The notes beneath the pieces were generated by a model that ran no database searches, had not been told where the DNA came from, and saw only the letters and a program-made list of their open reading frames with translations. Source: Actinomadura sp. NAK00032 (lineage in GTDB: Bacteria > Actinomycetota > Actinomycetes > Streptosporangiales > Streptosporangiaceae). From it: a stretch of 64,000 nt of DNA. The stretch covers positions 6,262,001 to 6,326,000 of the forward strand of contig NZ_CP054932.1 in assembly GCF_013364275.1 (NCBI RefSeq). The letters are read 5' to 3'. Both the position numbers and the translations under genes were made by a program. Shown piece after piece: positions 16,893 through 25,168 of this stretch (positions within the stretch are counted from its first letter, which is position 1; the number at the start of each line of letters is the position of its first letter).

Positions 16893-19283
16893 ATGGGACT
16901 TCGTCAAGCGGACGCTGTCAACCCCGACCGCGAAAATCAAGACCGCGAGAACGCGCCGCTGCGCACCGAGCAGGCGCGGGTGTCCCGGGTCTACGCGCGC
17001 CTCGACGCCGAGCGGGCGAAGGCGGAGGCCGCGCTGCGCGACGGGCCGGCGGCGGGCGGCGGCGCCGCGTTCCAGGCGCGGGTCGAGAGCGCGGTCGCGA
17101 CCGACGAGGCGGCCCGCCGCCTCACCCGGCTGAGCGCGGTCGAGAACGCCCTGTGCTTCGGCCGCATCGACCACCGGGGCGACGCCGACGGCCCCGGCGA
17201 CACGTTCTACATCGGGCGCATCGGGCTCCGCGACGCCGACCACGAGCCCATCCTGATCGACTGGCGCGCCGCCGCGGCACGGCCGTTCTACACCGCCACG
17301 CCGGGCGCCCCCGGCACCCTCGCGCGCCGCCGCCACCTGCACCTGCGGCAGCGGGAGGTCGTCCGGCTGGACGACGAGGTCTTCGACCTGGAGGGGCTGA
17401 CCGAGCCGGAGCGGCGCGCCGTCGTCGGCGAGGCCGCGCTGCTCGCCACCCTGCGCCGCGGCCGGACGGGCCGGATGAGCGACGTGGTCGCGACCATCCA
17501 GGAGGAGCAGGACCAGGTCATCCGCTCCGGCCTGCAGGGCGTGCTCGTCGTCCAGGGCGGCCCCGGCACCGGCAAGACGGTCGCCGCCCTGCACCGCGCC
17601 GCGTACCTGCTCTACACGCACCGGGACGTCCTCGAACGGCGGGGAGTGCTCGTCGTCGGCCCGAACGCCACGTTCCTGCGCTACATCGAGCAGGTCCTGC
17701 CCGGCCTGGGCGAGACCGACGTCGCCCTGGCCACGGTCGGCGAGCTCTACCCCGGCGTCAAGGCGACGGCCAGGGACACTCCCGAAGTCGCCGTCATCAA
17801 GGGCGACCACCGCATGGCCGACTTCGTCCGGGCGGCCGTCCAGGACCGGCAGCGCGTGCCCGCCGGCGGCCTCCGCCTCGACATCGACGACTTCACCGTC
17901 GTCGTGGACGCCGAGAAGTGCGAGCAGATCCGCGACCGGGCCCGCGCGCTGCGCCACCCGCACAACATCCAGCGGCGGCGCTTCGTCCACGACATGCTGG
18001 AGGCGCTCGCCGTCAACCGGGCCGAGCAGTACGACCGCCTCATGGACGAGCCCCTGGAGGAGATGGCGAAGGCCGGCGGCATGCCCGGCTGGCTCCAGGA
18101 ACTCATCGACGAGGCCGAAGACGAACCTCTCCTGGACGAGACGGACCTCCGCCTCGCCAAGGAGGAACTCTGGCAGAACCCGGTCGTCAAGAGGGCCCTG
18201 CACGAACTCTGGCCCGAACTGACCCCGCAGCGGCTCCTGAGCGACCTCTACGCCGACCCCGGCGCCCTCGCCCGCGTGGGCGCCCAGGCCGGCATGGACT
18301 GCGCGCCTCTGCACCGCCCGGCCGGCTCCCCCTGGACCGTCTCCGACGTCCCCCTCCTCGACGAGGCCGCCGAGTACCTGGGCAAGGACGACTCCGCCGA
18401 GCGGGCCCGGGAGCGCGCGGCGGCCGCGGCGCGGGCCGAGGAGGAGCGCTACGCCCGCGAGGTCATCGAGTCCGTCGGCACCTCGAACCTGCTCTCGGCC
18501 CGCGACGTGCTCTCCGCGAGCGAGCTGGCCGACCGCCACCACGACGGCGGCCCGCCGCTCACCACCGCGCAGCGCGCCCTCGCCGACCGCCAGTGGGCCT
18601 ACGGCCACGTGATCGTCGACGAGGCGCAGGAGCTCTCCGAGATGGCCTGGCGCACCGTGATGCGCCGCGTCCCGACCCGCTCCCTCACCGTCGTCGGCGA
18701 CATCGCCCAGACCGGCAGCGCCGCCGGCGCCGCCACCTGGGGCCAGATGCTCGACCGCTACGTCCCGGGCCGCTGGCGGGAGCAGCGCCTCCTCGTCAAC
18801 TACCGGACCCCGGCCGCGATCATGCGGGTGGCGGCCGGCGTCCTGGCCGCCGTCGACCCGGGCCAGACGCCGCCCGAGCCGGTCCGCGACGACGGCCCGC
18901 CGCCCGCCGCGCTCGCCCTCCCGGTCGCGGAGCTGCCCTCCCTCGTCGCCGCGGAGCTGGCCCTCGTCACCGACGACGCGTCCGCCGAGGGCCGCCTCGC
19001 CGTCATCGCCTCAGGCGCCCGCCACGCCGCCGTCCTGGAGGCCCTCCCGGACGCCGCCGTCGGCGCCACCCCGGAGGCCCTCGACTCCCCGGTCGTCGTC
19101 CTCACCGCCGAGGAGGCCAAGGGCCTGGAGTTCGACTCCGTCGTCGTCGTCGACCCGGCCGGCATCGTCACCGAGTCCCCCAAGGGCGGCCAGGACCTCT
19201 ACGTCGCCCTGACCAGGGCCACCCGCCGCCTGACGATCGTCCACGCCAACGACCTGCCGCCGCTCCTAGCCTCCCTGGAGTAG
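16893..19283 (+). CDS. helD: HelD-family RNA polymerase-associated ATPase (UvrD-like)
   Basis: The 796-residue superfamily 1 ATPase has an N-terminal coiled segment (residues ~22-75), Walker A GGPGTGKT (~222-229), Walker B/motif II VIVDEAQE (~573-580), motif III GDIAQTGSAAGA, VNYRTPAAIMRVA, and C-terminal motifs AEEAKGLEFDSVVVVDP and YVALTRATRRL. The layout fits HelD, which strips RNA polymerase from nucleic acid. In actinobacteria some relatives (HelR) confer rifamycin tolerance; which subtype this is cannot be told here. It is convergent with the FadR-type gene, overlapping by 18 bp. The ATG at 16893 has GGAG ~13 bp upstream. Confidence 0.88.
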   Translation: MGLRQADAVNPDRENQDRENAPLRTEQARVSRVYARLDAERAKAEAALRDGPAAGGGAAFQARVESAVATDEAARRLTRLSAVENALCFGRIDHRGDADGPGDTFYIGRIGLRDADHEPILIDWRAAAARPFYTATPGAPGTLARRRHLHLRQREVVRLDDEVFDLEGLTEPERRAVVGEAALLATLRRGRTGRMSDVVATIQEEQDQVIRSGLQGVLVVQGGPGTGKTVAALHRAAYLLYTHRDVLERRGVLVVGPNATFLRYIEQVLPGLGETDVALATVGELYPGVKATARDTPEVAVIKGDHRMADFVRAAVQDRQRVPAGGLRLDIDDFTVVVDAEKCEQIRDRARALRHPHNIQRRRFVHDMLEALAVNRAEQYDRLMDEPLEEMAKAGGMPGWLQELIDEAEDEPLLDETDLRLAKEELWQNPVVKRALHELWPELTPQRLLSDLYADPGALARVGAQAGMDCAPLHRPAGSPWTVSDVPLLDEAAEYLGKDDSAERARERAAAAARAEEERYAREVIESVGTSNLLSARDVLSASELADRHHDGGPPLTTAQRALADRQWAYGHVIVDEAQELSEMAWRTVMRRVPTRSLTVVGDIAQTGSAAGAATWGQMLDRYVPGRWREQRLLVNYRTPAAIMRVAAGVLAAVDPGQTPPEPVRDDGPPPAALALPVAELPSLVAAELALVTDDASAEGRLAVIASGARHAAVLEALPDAAVGATPEALDSPVVVLTAEEAKGLEFDSVVVVDPAGIVTESPKGGQDLYVALTRATRRLTIVHANDLPPLLASLE

Positions 19284-19961
19284 GGCCCGGAGGGTCTGGG
19301 CGAGCTCGGTCTTGATGATCTCGCCGGCGGCCGCGGGGTCGCCGGTGCGGACGGCGTCGACCAGGGCCGCGTGGGCGGCGCGGCCGTGGGCGGTGTCGGA
19401 GGCGCGGACGTCGAGCAGGGCCACGAGATCGAGGAGGCCGTCGCGCAGGACGGGGACGAACCCGGCGAACAGGTCGGCGAGGACCGGGTTGTGCGCGGCG
19501 GCCACGACGGCGGTGTGCAGGGCGATGTCGGCGTCGATGAACGCCTCGGTGGAGGGGCCGGCGAAGGCCGCGTCGCGGGCGGCGAGGGCCGCGTCGAGGG
19601 CCGCGAGGTCGGCGCCGGTGCGGCGCTCGGCGGCCAGTTCGGCGGCGCGGACCTCCAGCATCATGCGGATCTCGTAGACGTCGGCGACGGAGGCGCGGCG
19701 CAGCCGGGCGGGCCAGTCCTCGTCCGGCTCGGCCGCGATGACGAACACGCCGGCGCCCTGCCGGGCCTGGACGAGGCCGGCGCCGGCGAGGGCGCGCAGG
19801 GCCTCGCGGACGGTGGAGCGGCCGACGCCGAGCTCCCTGGCGAGCGTCGTCTCGCCCGGCAGCTTCGTCCCGACCGGCCAGGAGCCGTCCGCGATCTGGT
19901 CGCGGAGGCGCTGGGCGGCCTGCTCGACGAGCGGGCTGGGCCGGAGCGGGCCGAGCGGCAT
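19266..19961 (-). CDS. GntR family regulator, FadR subfamily (FCD domain)
   Basis: The 231-residue protein has an N-terminal winged helix (LRDQIADGSWPVGTKLPGETTLARELGVGRSTVREALRAL, residues ~19-58 in part). The all-helical FCD ligand domain carries the metal-site pattern D-x4-H (DADIALHTAV) and a second His near HAALVDAVRTGD. FCD regulators sense carboxylic acids or sugar acids. It is divergent from leuA with ~80 bp to the leader peptide, but the target is not evident. Confidence 0.9.
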   Translation of the reverse strand: MPLGPLRPSPLVEQAAQRLRDQIADGSWPVGTKLPGETTLARELGVGRSTVREALRALAGAGLVQARQGAGVFVIAAEPDEDWPARLRRASVADVYEIRMMLEVRAAELAAERRTGADLAALDAALAARDAAFAGPSTEAFIDADIALHTAVVAAAHNPVLADLFAGFVPVLRDGLLDLVALLDVRASDTAHGRAAHAALVDAVRTGDPAAAGEIIKTELAQTLRALLQGG

Positions 19962-20043
19962 GGGGTTCCTCCTGGTGGGCGGGCGATCAGGATAGCTTGC
20001 ACTCAGCTTGTCTGAGGAGCTGAGGTGTGATGGGGTGGCGGTC

Positions 20044-20088
20044 ATGTCGTGGCGGGTGCTTCTCCTCGGTCGCCGCGGCGGGGCCTGA
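20044..20088 (+). CDS. leuL: Leucine-rich leader peptide for leuA
   Basis: A 14-residue ORF, MSWRVLLLGRRGGA, has three consecutive Leu codons (20059-20067) and ends 68 bp before leuA. Leu-codon leader peptides precede leuA in several actinobacteria and are read as attenuation devices. The G-rich region upstream could serve as a ribosome site. It is too short to find by ORF size alone. Confidence 0.65.
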   Translation: MSWRVLLLGRRGGA

Positions 20089-20156
20089 TCCGACCGGCAC
20101 CCCGCCGCGGGGTCCGGTGCTGCTGGTCGTCCCGGCGATCGTGAGGACAACGCCCC
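20089..20156 (+). promoter_or_regulatory. leuA leader hairpin region (putative attenuator)
   Basis: A strong hairpin (20093-20118; ACCGG + ACCCCG arms with one bulged C and a 3-nt loop) follows the leader peptide stop. Leader bases 20051-20059 (GGCGGGTGC) can pair with 20097-20106 (GCACCCCGCC, one bulge), an alternative to that hairpin. Mutually exclusive pairing next to Leu codons suggests leucine-responsive control. The sign and mechanism cannot be fixed by eye. Confidence 0.5.
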
Positions 20157-21905
20157 ATGACCTTCCCGACCCTGCGCACCCCCTCCGGCCCGGTGAGCGG
20201 GCCGTTCTGGAATCCGCAGCGCGGCAGCTCCATGCCGTTCCACCGCTACCGGTCCGTCCACGAGCGGGTGCCCTCGCCCGTGCCCGAGGTCGAGCGCGCC
20301 TGGCCGTCGGCGCGCGTCCAGGAGGCGCCGCTGTGGGTGCCCGTCGACCTGCGGGACGGCAACCAGGCCCTGGCCGAGCCCATGGACACCGCGCGCAAGC
20401 GCCGGATGTTCGACCTGTTCGTGGCGATGGGCTTCAAGGAGATCGAGGTCGGCTACCCGTCGGCCAGCCAGACCGACTTCGACTTCGTCCGGCACCTGGC
20501 CGAGGCGGGGATTCCGGACGATGTGACGCCCGTGGTCTTCATACCGGCGCGCACGGAGCTGATCGAGCGGACGTTCGCGTCCATCGAGGGGCTGCCCCGT
20601 GCGGTCGTCCACCTGTACACGGCGACGGGCCCGGTGTGGCGGGACGTCGTGCTCGGCACCGGACGCGACGGGGCGAAGCGGCTGATCCTGGACGGCGCGG
20701 CCGACGTGGCGCGGCTCGCCCGGCCGGGCGTGCGGTTCGAGTTCTCCCCCGAGACGTTCAACTTCACCGAGCCCGACTACGCGCTGGAGGTGTGCGACGC
20801 GGTCACCGCGCGGTGGGACGCCTCCCCCGACCGCCCGGTGATCCTGAACCTGCCGGCCACGGTCGAGATCGCCACCCCGAACGTGTACGCCGACCAGATC
20901 GAGTACATGCACCGGCACCTGGCGCGCAGGGACGCGGTGATCCTGTCGGTCCATCCCCACAACGACCGCGGGACGGGCGTGGCCTGCGCCGAGCTGGCGG
21001 TACTGGCGGGCGCGCAGCGGGTCGAGGGCTGCCTGTTCGGCAACGGCGAGCGGACGGGCAACGTCGACCTGGTCACGCTCGCGCTGAACCTGCACGCGCA
21101 GGGCGTCGACCCGCGGATCGACTTCTCCGACATCGACGAGATCCGCCGGACGGTCGAGTTCTGCAACCGGCTGCCCGTCCACGAGCGGCACCCGTACGCG
21201 GGCGACCTGGTCTACACGGCGTTCTCCGGGACGCACCAGGACGCGATCGGCAAGGGCATGGCCCGGCACGCGCGGCTCGCGGCGGAGGCGGGCGTGCCGC
21301 CGGGCCGGCTGCCGTGGGACGTCCCGTACCTGCCGATCGACCCCGCCGACGTCGGCCGCGGGTACGAGGCGGTCATCCGGGTCAACAGCCAGTCCGGCAA
21401 GGGCGGCGTCTCCTACCTGCTGCGCACCGGCTACGGGCTCGACCTGCCGCGCCGCCTGCAGATCGAGTTCTCCCGGGTCGTGCAGCGGGCGACCGACGGC
21501 AGCGGCGCGGAGATCACGGCCGCCGAGCTGTGGGAGCTGTTCCGCGCCGAGTACCTGCGGCCGGACGGCCCGGTGTCGCTGGTCGGCTGGCGCACCTCCA
21601 GCACCGGCCCGGCGCGGCACGACTTCACCGGCGCCGTCCGCGTGGACGGCCGCGAGCGCGAGTACACCGGCGCGGGCAACGGGCCGATCGACGCGCTCAC
21701 CGACGCGCTGGCGGGCGCCGGGATCAAGGTGGACGTCCTGCACCTGACCGAGCAGTCCACCGGGGAGGGCAGCGACGCCATGGCCGTCGCCTACGCCGAG
21801 TGCCGGGTCGGCGGCGCGGTCGTGTGGGGTGCGGGGCGCGACACGTCCGTGCCGGCCGCGTCGGTGGAGGCCGTCCTGTCCGCGGTGAACCGCGCCGGAC
21901 GCTAG
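20157..21905 (+). CDS. leuA: 2-isopropylmalate synthase
   Basis: The 582-residue enzyme condenses 2-ketoisovalerate with acetyl-CoA, the first committed step of leucine synthesis. The catalytic TIM barrel starts at VPVDLRDGNQALAEPMD (metal Asp; residues ~62-78), with GFKEIEVGYPSASQTDFDF, the metal-binding HPHNDRGTG, and GNGERTGNVDLVTLALNL. The C-terminal LeuA_dimer regulatory domain (residues ~460-575, GNGPIDALTDAL and TEQSTGEGSDAMAVAY) gives leucine feedback control. It is the long actinobacterial/yeast-like type. Confidence 0.97.
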   Translation: MTFPTLRTPSGPVSGPFWNPQRGSSMPFHRYRSVHERVPSPVPEVERAWPSARVQEAPLWVPVDLRDGNQALAEPMDTARKRRMFDLFVAMGFKEIEVGYPSASQTDFDFVRHLAEAGIPDDVTPVVFIPARTELIERTFASIEGLPRAVVHLYTATGPVWRDVVLGTGRDGAKRLILDGAADVARLARPGVRFEFSPETFNFTEPDYALEVCDAVTARWDASPDRPVILNLPATVEIATPNVYADQIEYMHRHLARRDAVILSVHPHNDRGTGVACAELAVLAGAQRVEGCLFGNGERTGNVDLVTLALNLHAQGVDPRIDFSDIDEIRRTVEFCNRLPVHERHPYAGDLVYTAFSGTHQDAIGKGMARHARLAAEAGVPPGRLPWDVPYLPIDPADVGRGYEAVIRVNSQSGKGGVSYLLRTGYGLDLPRRLQIEFSRVVQRATDGSGAEITAAELWELFRAEYLRPDGPVSLVGWRTSSTGPARHDFTGAVRVDGREREYTGAGNGPIDALTDALAGAGIKVDVLHLTEQSTGEGSDAMAVAYAECRVGGAVVWGAGRDTSVPAASVEAVLSAVNRAGR

Positions 21906-22096
21906 TCGCGGCGGCGGCCGAGCGAGCGCCGCCAGGACAGGCCCGTTCCAGGGATCCGGAACGTCACCTGGCGGCGCCCGTCCGCCGACCGCGTGTAGCG
22001 GGCGCCGCGCGCGCCGACGCTGTGCCCGACGCCCTTCTTGGACAGGTTGATGCGGAACGGTCCCATCCGTATTGCTTTTCGATAGCTCCAACCCAT
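21902..22096 (-). CDS. DUF4236 small protein
   Basis: The 64-residue basic protein matches DUF4236: MGWSYRKAIRMGPFRINLSKKGVGHSVGARG, ending in FRIPGTGLSWRRSLG. The family is widespread and uncharacterised, often fused to or near membrane proteins. The stop overlaps the leuA stop region by 4 bp, convergently. The ATG at 22096 starts the domain exactly, though no strong ribosome site precedes it. Confidence 0.75.
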   Translation of the reverse strand: MGWSYRKAIRMGPFRINLSKKGVGHSVGARGARYTRSADGRRQVTFRIPGTGLSWRRSLGRRRD

Positions 22097-22306
22097 GCGG
22101 AGGGGGATGCCCGGCGGATCACCGAGCATCCTTCTCCCCCGTCCCGGACGGACCGAGACCATGGTTTCGGCCGGGCCGGGGGACGCAAGGGCAGGAGCTG
22201 ACCAAATCCGGGCGGAGTTCGTCGCGCAGCGCCCTTTACCCGGCCGCGCCCGGCGAGGAGCGTGTGCCTGCGTAGAGATCGTTCTCTCAGCTCCCGGAGG
22301 TGCGGG

Positions 22307-24283
22307 GTGGCCAGGCGACCCCTGAGACGGACCCGGCGGACGATGACGCTGGCCGTGCTGACCAGTGCGGCGCTCGCGGGCGCGGGCGGCGGCGCGGCGG
22401 CACTGGCGCAGCCGTCCCCCAAGATCGTGGTGAAGGGCGGCGTGACCCAGCCGGTCTTCTCCTACAAGGACGCGATCCGCGAGCACGTGTACGTCGAGTC
22501 CGGCGTGGACAGCGACGGCGACGGAGACAAGGACCGCGTCAACGTCGACATCATCCGGCCGAAGGAGACCGAGCACGGCCTCAAGGTCCCGGTGATCATG
22601 GACGAGAGCCCGTACTACGACAACGCGGGCCGCGGCAACGAGAGCGAGCTGAAGACCTACGACGCCGACGGGAACCCGGTGAAGTTCCCGCTGTTCTACG
22701 ACAACTACTTCGTCCCGCGCGGGTACGCCTTCCTCGCCGTGGACATGGTCGGGACGACCCGCTCCGACGGCTGCCCGGTCAGCGGCGGGCCCACCGACGT
22801 CCTCGGCGGCAAGGCCGTGGTCGACTGGCTCAACGGCCGGGCCAGGGCCTTCAGGGCGGACGGCACCCCGGCCGAGGCGACCTGGACGACCGGCCGCACC
22901 GGCATGATCGGCAAGTCCTACGACGGGACGCTCGCCAACGGCGTCGCCGCGACCGGCGTCGAGGGGCTGGAGACGATCGTCCCGATCTCGGCGATCAGCA
23001 GCTGGTACGGCTACAGCCGGATGAACGGCGTGAAGTACTGGACGGACGAGCAGCCCTGGCTCGCGAGCTACGTCGACACCGACCCGCCCGCCAAGTGCGC
23101 CGAGGTCAACGCCGGCCTGGACGAGGGCGAGGACGACGCGACCGGGAACTACAACGCCTACTGGAAGACCGCCGACTACCGGGACGGCACGATCGCCCGC
23201 GCGTCCCGGGTCCGGGCGAGCATCTTCGCCGCCCACGGCGTCAACGACCTGAACGTCAAGGACGACCAGTTCGCCGAGTGGTGGAGCGCCCTCGCGCGGC
23301 GCGGCGTGCAGCGCAAGGTGTGGCTGTCGCAGCGCGGCCACGTCGACCCGTTCGACACCCGGCGCGACGCGTGGGTCGCGACCCTGCACCGCTGGTTCGA
23401 CCACGAGCTGCAGAAGATCCCCAACGGGATCATGCGGGAGCCGCGCGCCGACATCGAGACCGGCCCCGACCGGTGGATCACCCAGCGGGACTGGCCGTCC
23501 CGCGACGCCCGCGACATCGTGCTGCGCCCCGGCCCGGACGGCGTCCTCGGCCTGACGCGGGCGGCCAAGGGCGCGACCGCCGCCTTCACCGACGCCCCCG
23601 GCCCGCGCGGCGGCGGCCACTCCGAGAGCGCGATGGTCGCCGACCCGACGGCCGCGCAGCCCTACCGGGCCGCGTTCGTGTCCGCTCCCCTGCCGCGGAC
23701 CGGGCGCCTGTCCGGCACCCCCGAGGCCCGGCTCCGGATCAAGCTGGACAAGCCCACCGCCAACCTCACGGCGCTGCTCGTCGACTACGGCGAGGACACC
23801 CGGGTGAACTACCTCGGCTCGGGCTCCGGCATCCGGACCCTCGGCACCGAGGACTGCCACGGTGAGAGCACGCCGACCGACGACGCCTGCTACAAGCAGA
23901 CCGAGGTCACGACCGTCACGTCCCCGGTGAACGTGGTCGCCCGCGGCTGGCTCGACGCGCAGAACGCCCGCTCGCTGAGCCGGCCGAGGCCGCTGGAGCC
24001 GGGCCGGTACCACACCGTGCGCTGGGAGACGCTCAGCCAGGAGTACCTGCTGAAGAAGGGCCACCGCCTGGCGCTCGTCCTCGCCGGGACGGACGCCGAC
24101 TACAACACCGAGACGCCCACGGGCGCCGAGGTCACGGTGGACCTGCGCGGCACCTCGATCAGCATCCCGGTGGTCGCCGCCGAGGACGACCCGGCCGCCC
24201 TCGTCGCCCCGCCGCGGCGGTCCGCGACCTGGCGCGGCCCGGCGCAGGTCACCCTGCCCGTCCAGGAGCGCGAGCTCTACTGA
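22307..24283 (+). CDS. Secreted Xaa-Pro dipeptidyl-peptidase (peptidase family S15)
   Basis: The 658-residue serine peptidase removes N-terminal Xaa-Pro dipeptides. The GTG start follows CGGAGG by 6 bp. An Arg-rich N-region (RRPLRRTRRT), a hydrophobic stretch and an ALAQP cleavage area form a secretion signal. The alpha/beta-hydrolase triad is visible: Ser204 in GKSYDGT, Asp314 in HGVNDLNV and His345 in QRGHVDPF. The C-terminal PepX_C jelly-roll domain runs from ~residue 425. It is monocistronic, with a hairpin downstream. Confidence 0.92.
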   Translation: MARRPLRRTRRTMTLAVLTSAALAGAGGGAAALAQPSPKIVVKGGVTQPVFSYKDAIREHVYVESGVDSDGDGDKDRVNVDIIRPKETEHGLKVPVIMDESPYYDNAGRGNESELKTYDADGNPVKFPLFYDNYFVPRGYAFLAVDMVGTTRSDGCPVSGGPTDVLGGKAVVDWLNGRARAFRADGTPAEATWTTGRTGMIGKSYDGTLANGVAATGVEGLETIVPISAISSWYGYSRMNGVKYWTDEQPWLASYVDTDPPAKCAEVNAGLDEGEDDATGNYNAYWKTADYRDGTIARASRVRASIFAAHGVNDLNVKDDQFAEWWSALARRGVQRKVWLSQRGHVDPFDTRRDAWVATLHRWFDHELQKIPNGIMREPRADIETGPDRWITQRDWPSRDARDIVLRPGPDGVLGLTRAAKGATAAFTDAPGPRGGGHSESAMVADPTAAQPYRAAFVSAPLPRTGRLSGTPEARLRIKLDKPTANLTALLVDYGEDTRVNYLGSGSGIRTLGTEDCHGESTPTDDACYKQTEVTTVTSPVNVVARGWLDAQNARSLSRPRPLEPGRYHTVRWETLSQEYLLKKGHRLALVLAGTDADYNTETPTGAEVTVDLRGTSISIPVVAAEDDPAALVAPPRRSATWRGPAQVTLPVQERELY

Positions 24284-24291
24284 CCGGGCCA

Positions 24292-24317
24292 GCCCGCCGC
24301 CCGGCCGGGCGGCGGGC
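24292..24317. terminator. GC-rich hairpin terminator
   Basis: A perfect 26-bp self-complementary segment (GCCCGCCGCCCGG plus complement) starts 8 bp after the S15 peptidase stop. It lies just before the convergent metallo-beta-lactamase gene end and could terminate both. Confidence 0.7.
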
Positions 24318-24328
24318 CGCACCCGCCG

Positions 24329-25096
24329 TCACAGCGCCACGTCGCCGCCCTGGTCGAGGAGGTGGAGGCGGTCGCCGAGCCCCGCGCCGGCGAACGCGGG
24401 CGCGAGGGTGTCGCGGCCCTGGGTGAAGTGCGCCCAGCCCTCGAAGTGCAGCGGGACGATCTTCGCGGCGCCGAGGATGGCGGCGGCCTCGGCGGCGCCG
24501 TCGCTGGTCAGCGTCAGGTAGTCGTCGATCAGCGGCGTCCGCACCGCCCCCGCGAAGATCACCGCGACGTCGACCGGCGCGAACCGGCCGGCGATGGCGC
24601 GGACGACGTCGAGGGAGGCGTTGTCGCCGCTGACGTACACGGTCGGCAGCCCCTCGCCGGACAGGACGAACCCCGTGACCGGGCCGGTGATGTGCTCGGT
24701 GCCGTCCGGGCCGTGCTGGGCGGGGACGCCGGTGACGCGGAGCGTCCCGCCGCCGGGGCGGGGCAGGTCGGCGTGCGCCCAGTTCAGCAGCGCGCGGGCG
24801 GTGCCGCCGAGCCGCTCGGCGGCGGCCTCGGTCGTGAGGGTCAGCGGGACGCCGCCCAGGTAGGCGCGGCCGCCGGCATCGAGGTTGTCGGGATGCTGGT
24901 CGTGGGAGAGCAGCACCGCGTCGACCGGCCCGACCTCGTCCCGGCCGACGACGGCGCCGATGGTCTTGGTCAGCGCCCGGTCGCCGACGGGATGGTCGCC
25001 CGGCGGGTCGAACGTCGGGTCCGTCAGCAGCCGCACACCCCCGATCTCCAGGATCGCGGTCGGGCCGCCGAGGTACCGGACGTTCAGCGAGGACAT
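24329..25096 (-). CDS. Metallo-beta-lactamase-fold hydrolase
   Basis: The 255-residue protein resembles UlaG/RomA-like metal hydrolases. A metal site SHDQHPDNLD (His65, His68, Asp70) sits where the HxHxDH motif lies, here as H-D-x-H-x-D. Other features are LLTDPTFDPPGD near residue 25, the YVSGDNASLD strand and PLHFEGWAHFTQG near the end. Substrate unknown. The ATG at 25096 (MSSLNVRYLGG) has an AAGGGCGG site; an in-frame ATG 14 codons upstream is less likely. Confidence 0.82.
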   Translation of the reverse strand: MSSLNVRYLGGPTAILEIGGVRLLTDPTFDPPGDHPVGDRALTKTIGAVVGRDEVGPVDAVLLSHDQHPDNLDAGGRAYLGGVPLTLTTEAAAERLGGTARALLNWAHADLPRPGGGTLRVTGVPAQHGPDGTEHITGPVTGFVLSGEGLPTVYVSGDNASLDVVRAIAGRFAPVDVAVIFAGAVRTPLIDDYLTLTSDGAAEAAAILGAAKIVPLHFEGWAHFTQGRDTLAPAFAGAGLGDRLHLLDQGGDVAL

Positions 25097-25168
25097 GGTG
25101 CCGCCCTTCGGATCGATCAGCCTTGTGCTCGGTTCCAATCATCGCGCGGCACCGCGCATTCCCGCCGG

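Noticed and set aside
19962..20043. A FadR-type operator around CTCAG-N5-CTGAG
   Set aside because: The dyad is short and does not fit the usual TGGT-N-ACCA FadR form. The evidence is too weak to list.
19266..22091. 941-codon minus-strand open frame covering leuA and the GntR gene
   Set aside because: Only its last 231 codons are real (the FadR-type regulator). The rest is the shadow of leuA.
22097..22306. Possible regulatory RNA between the DUF4236 and S15 peptidase genes
   Set aside because: No convincing stem conservation or known riboswitch signature was seen. It is probably only promoter space.
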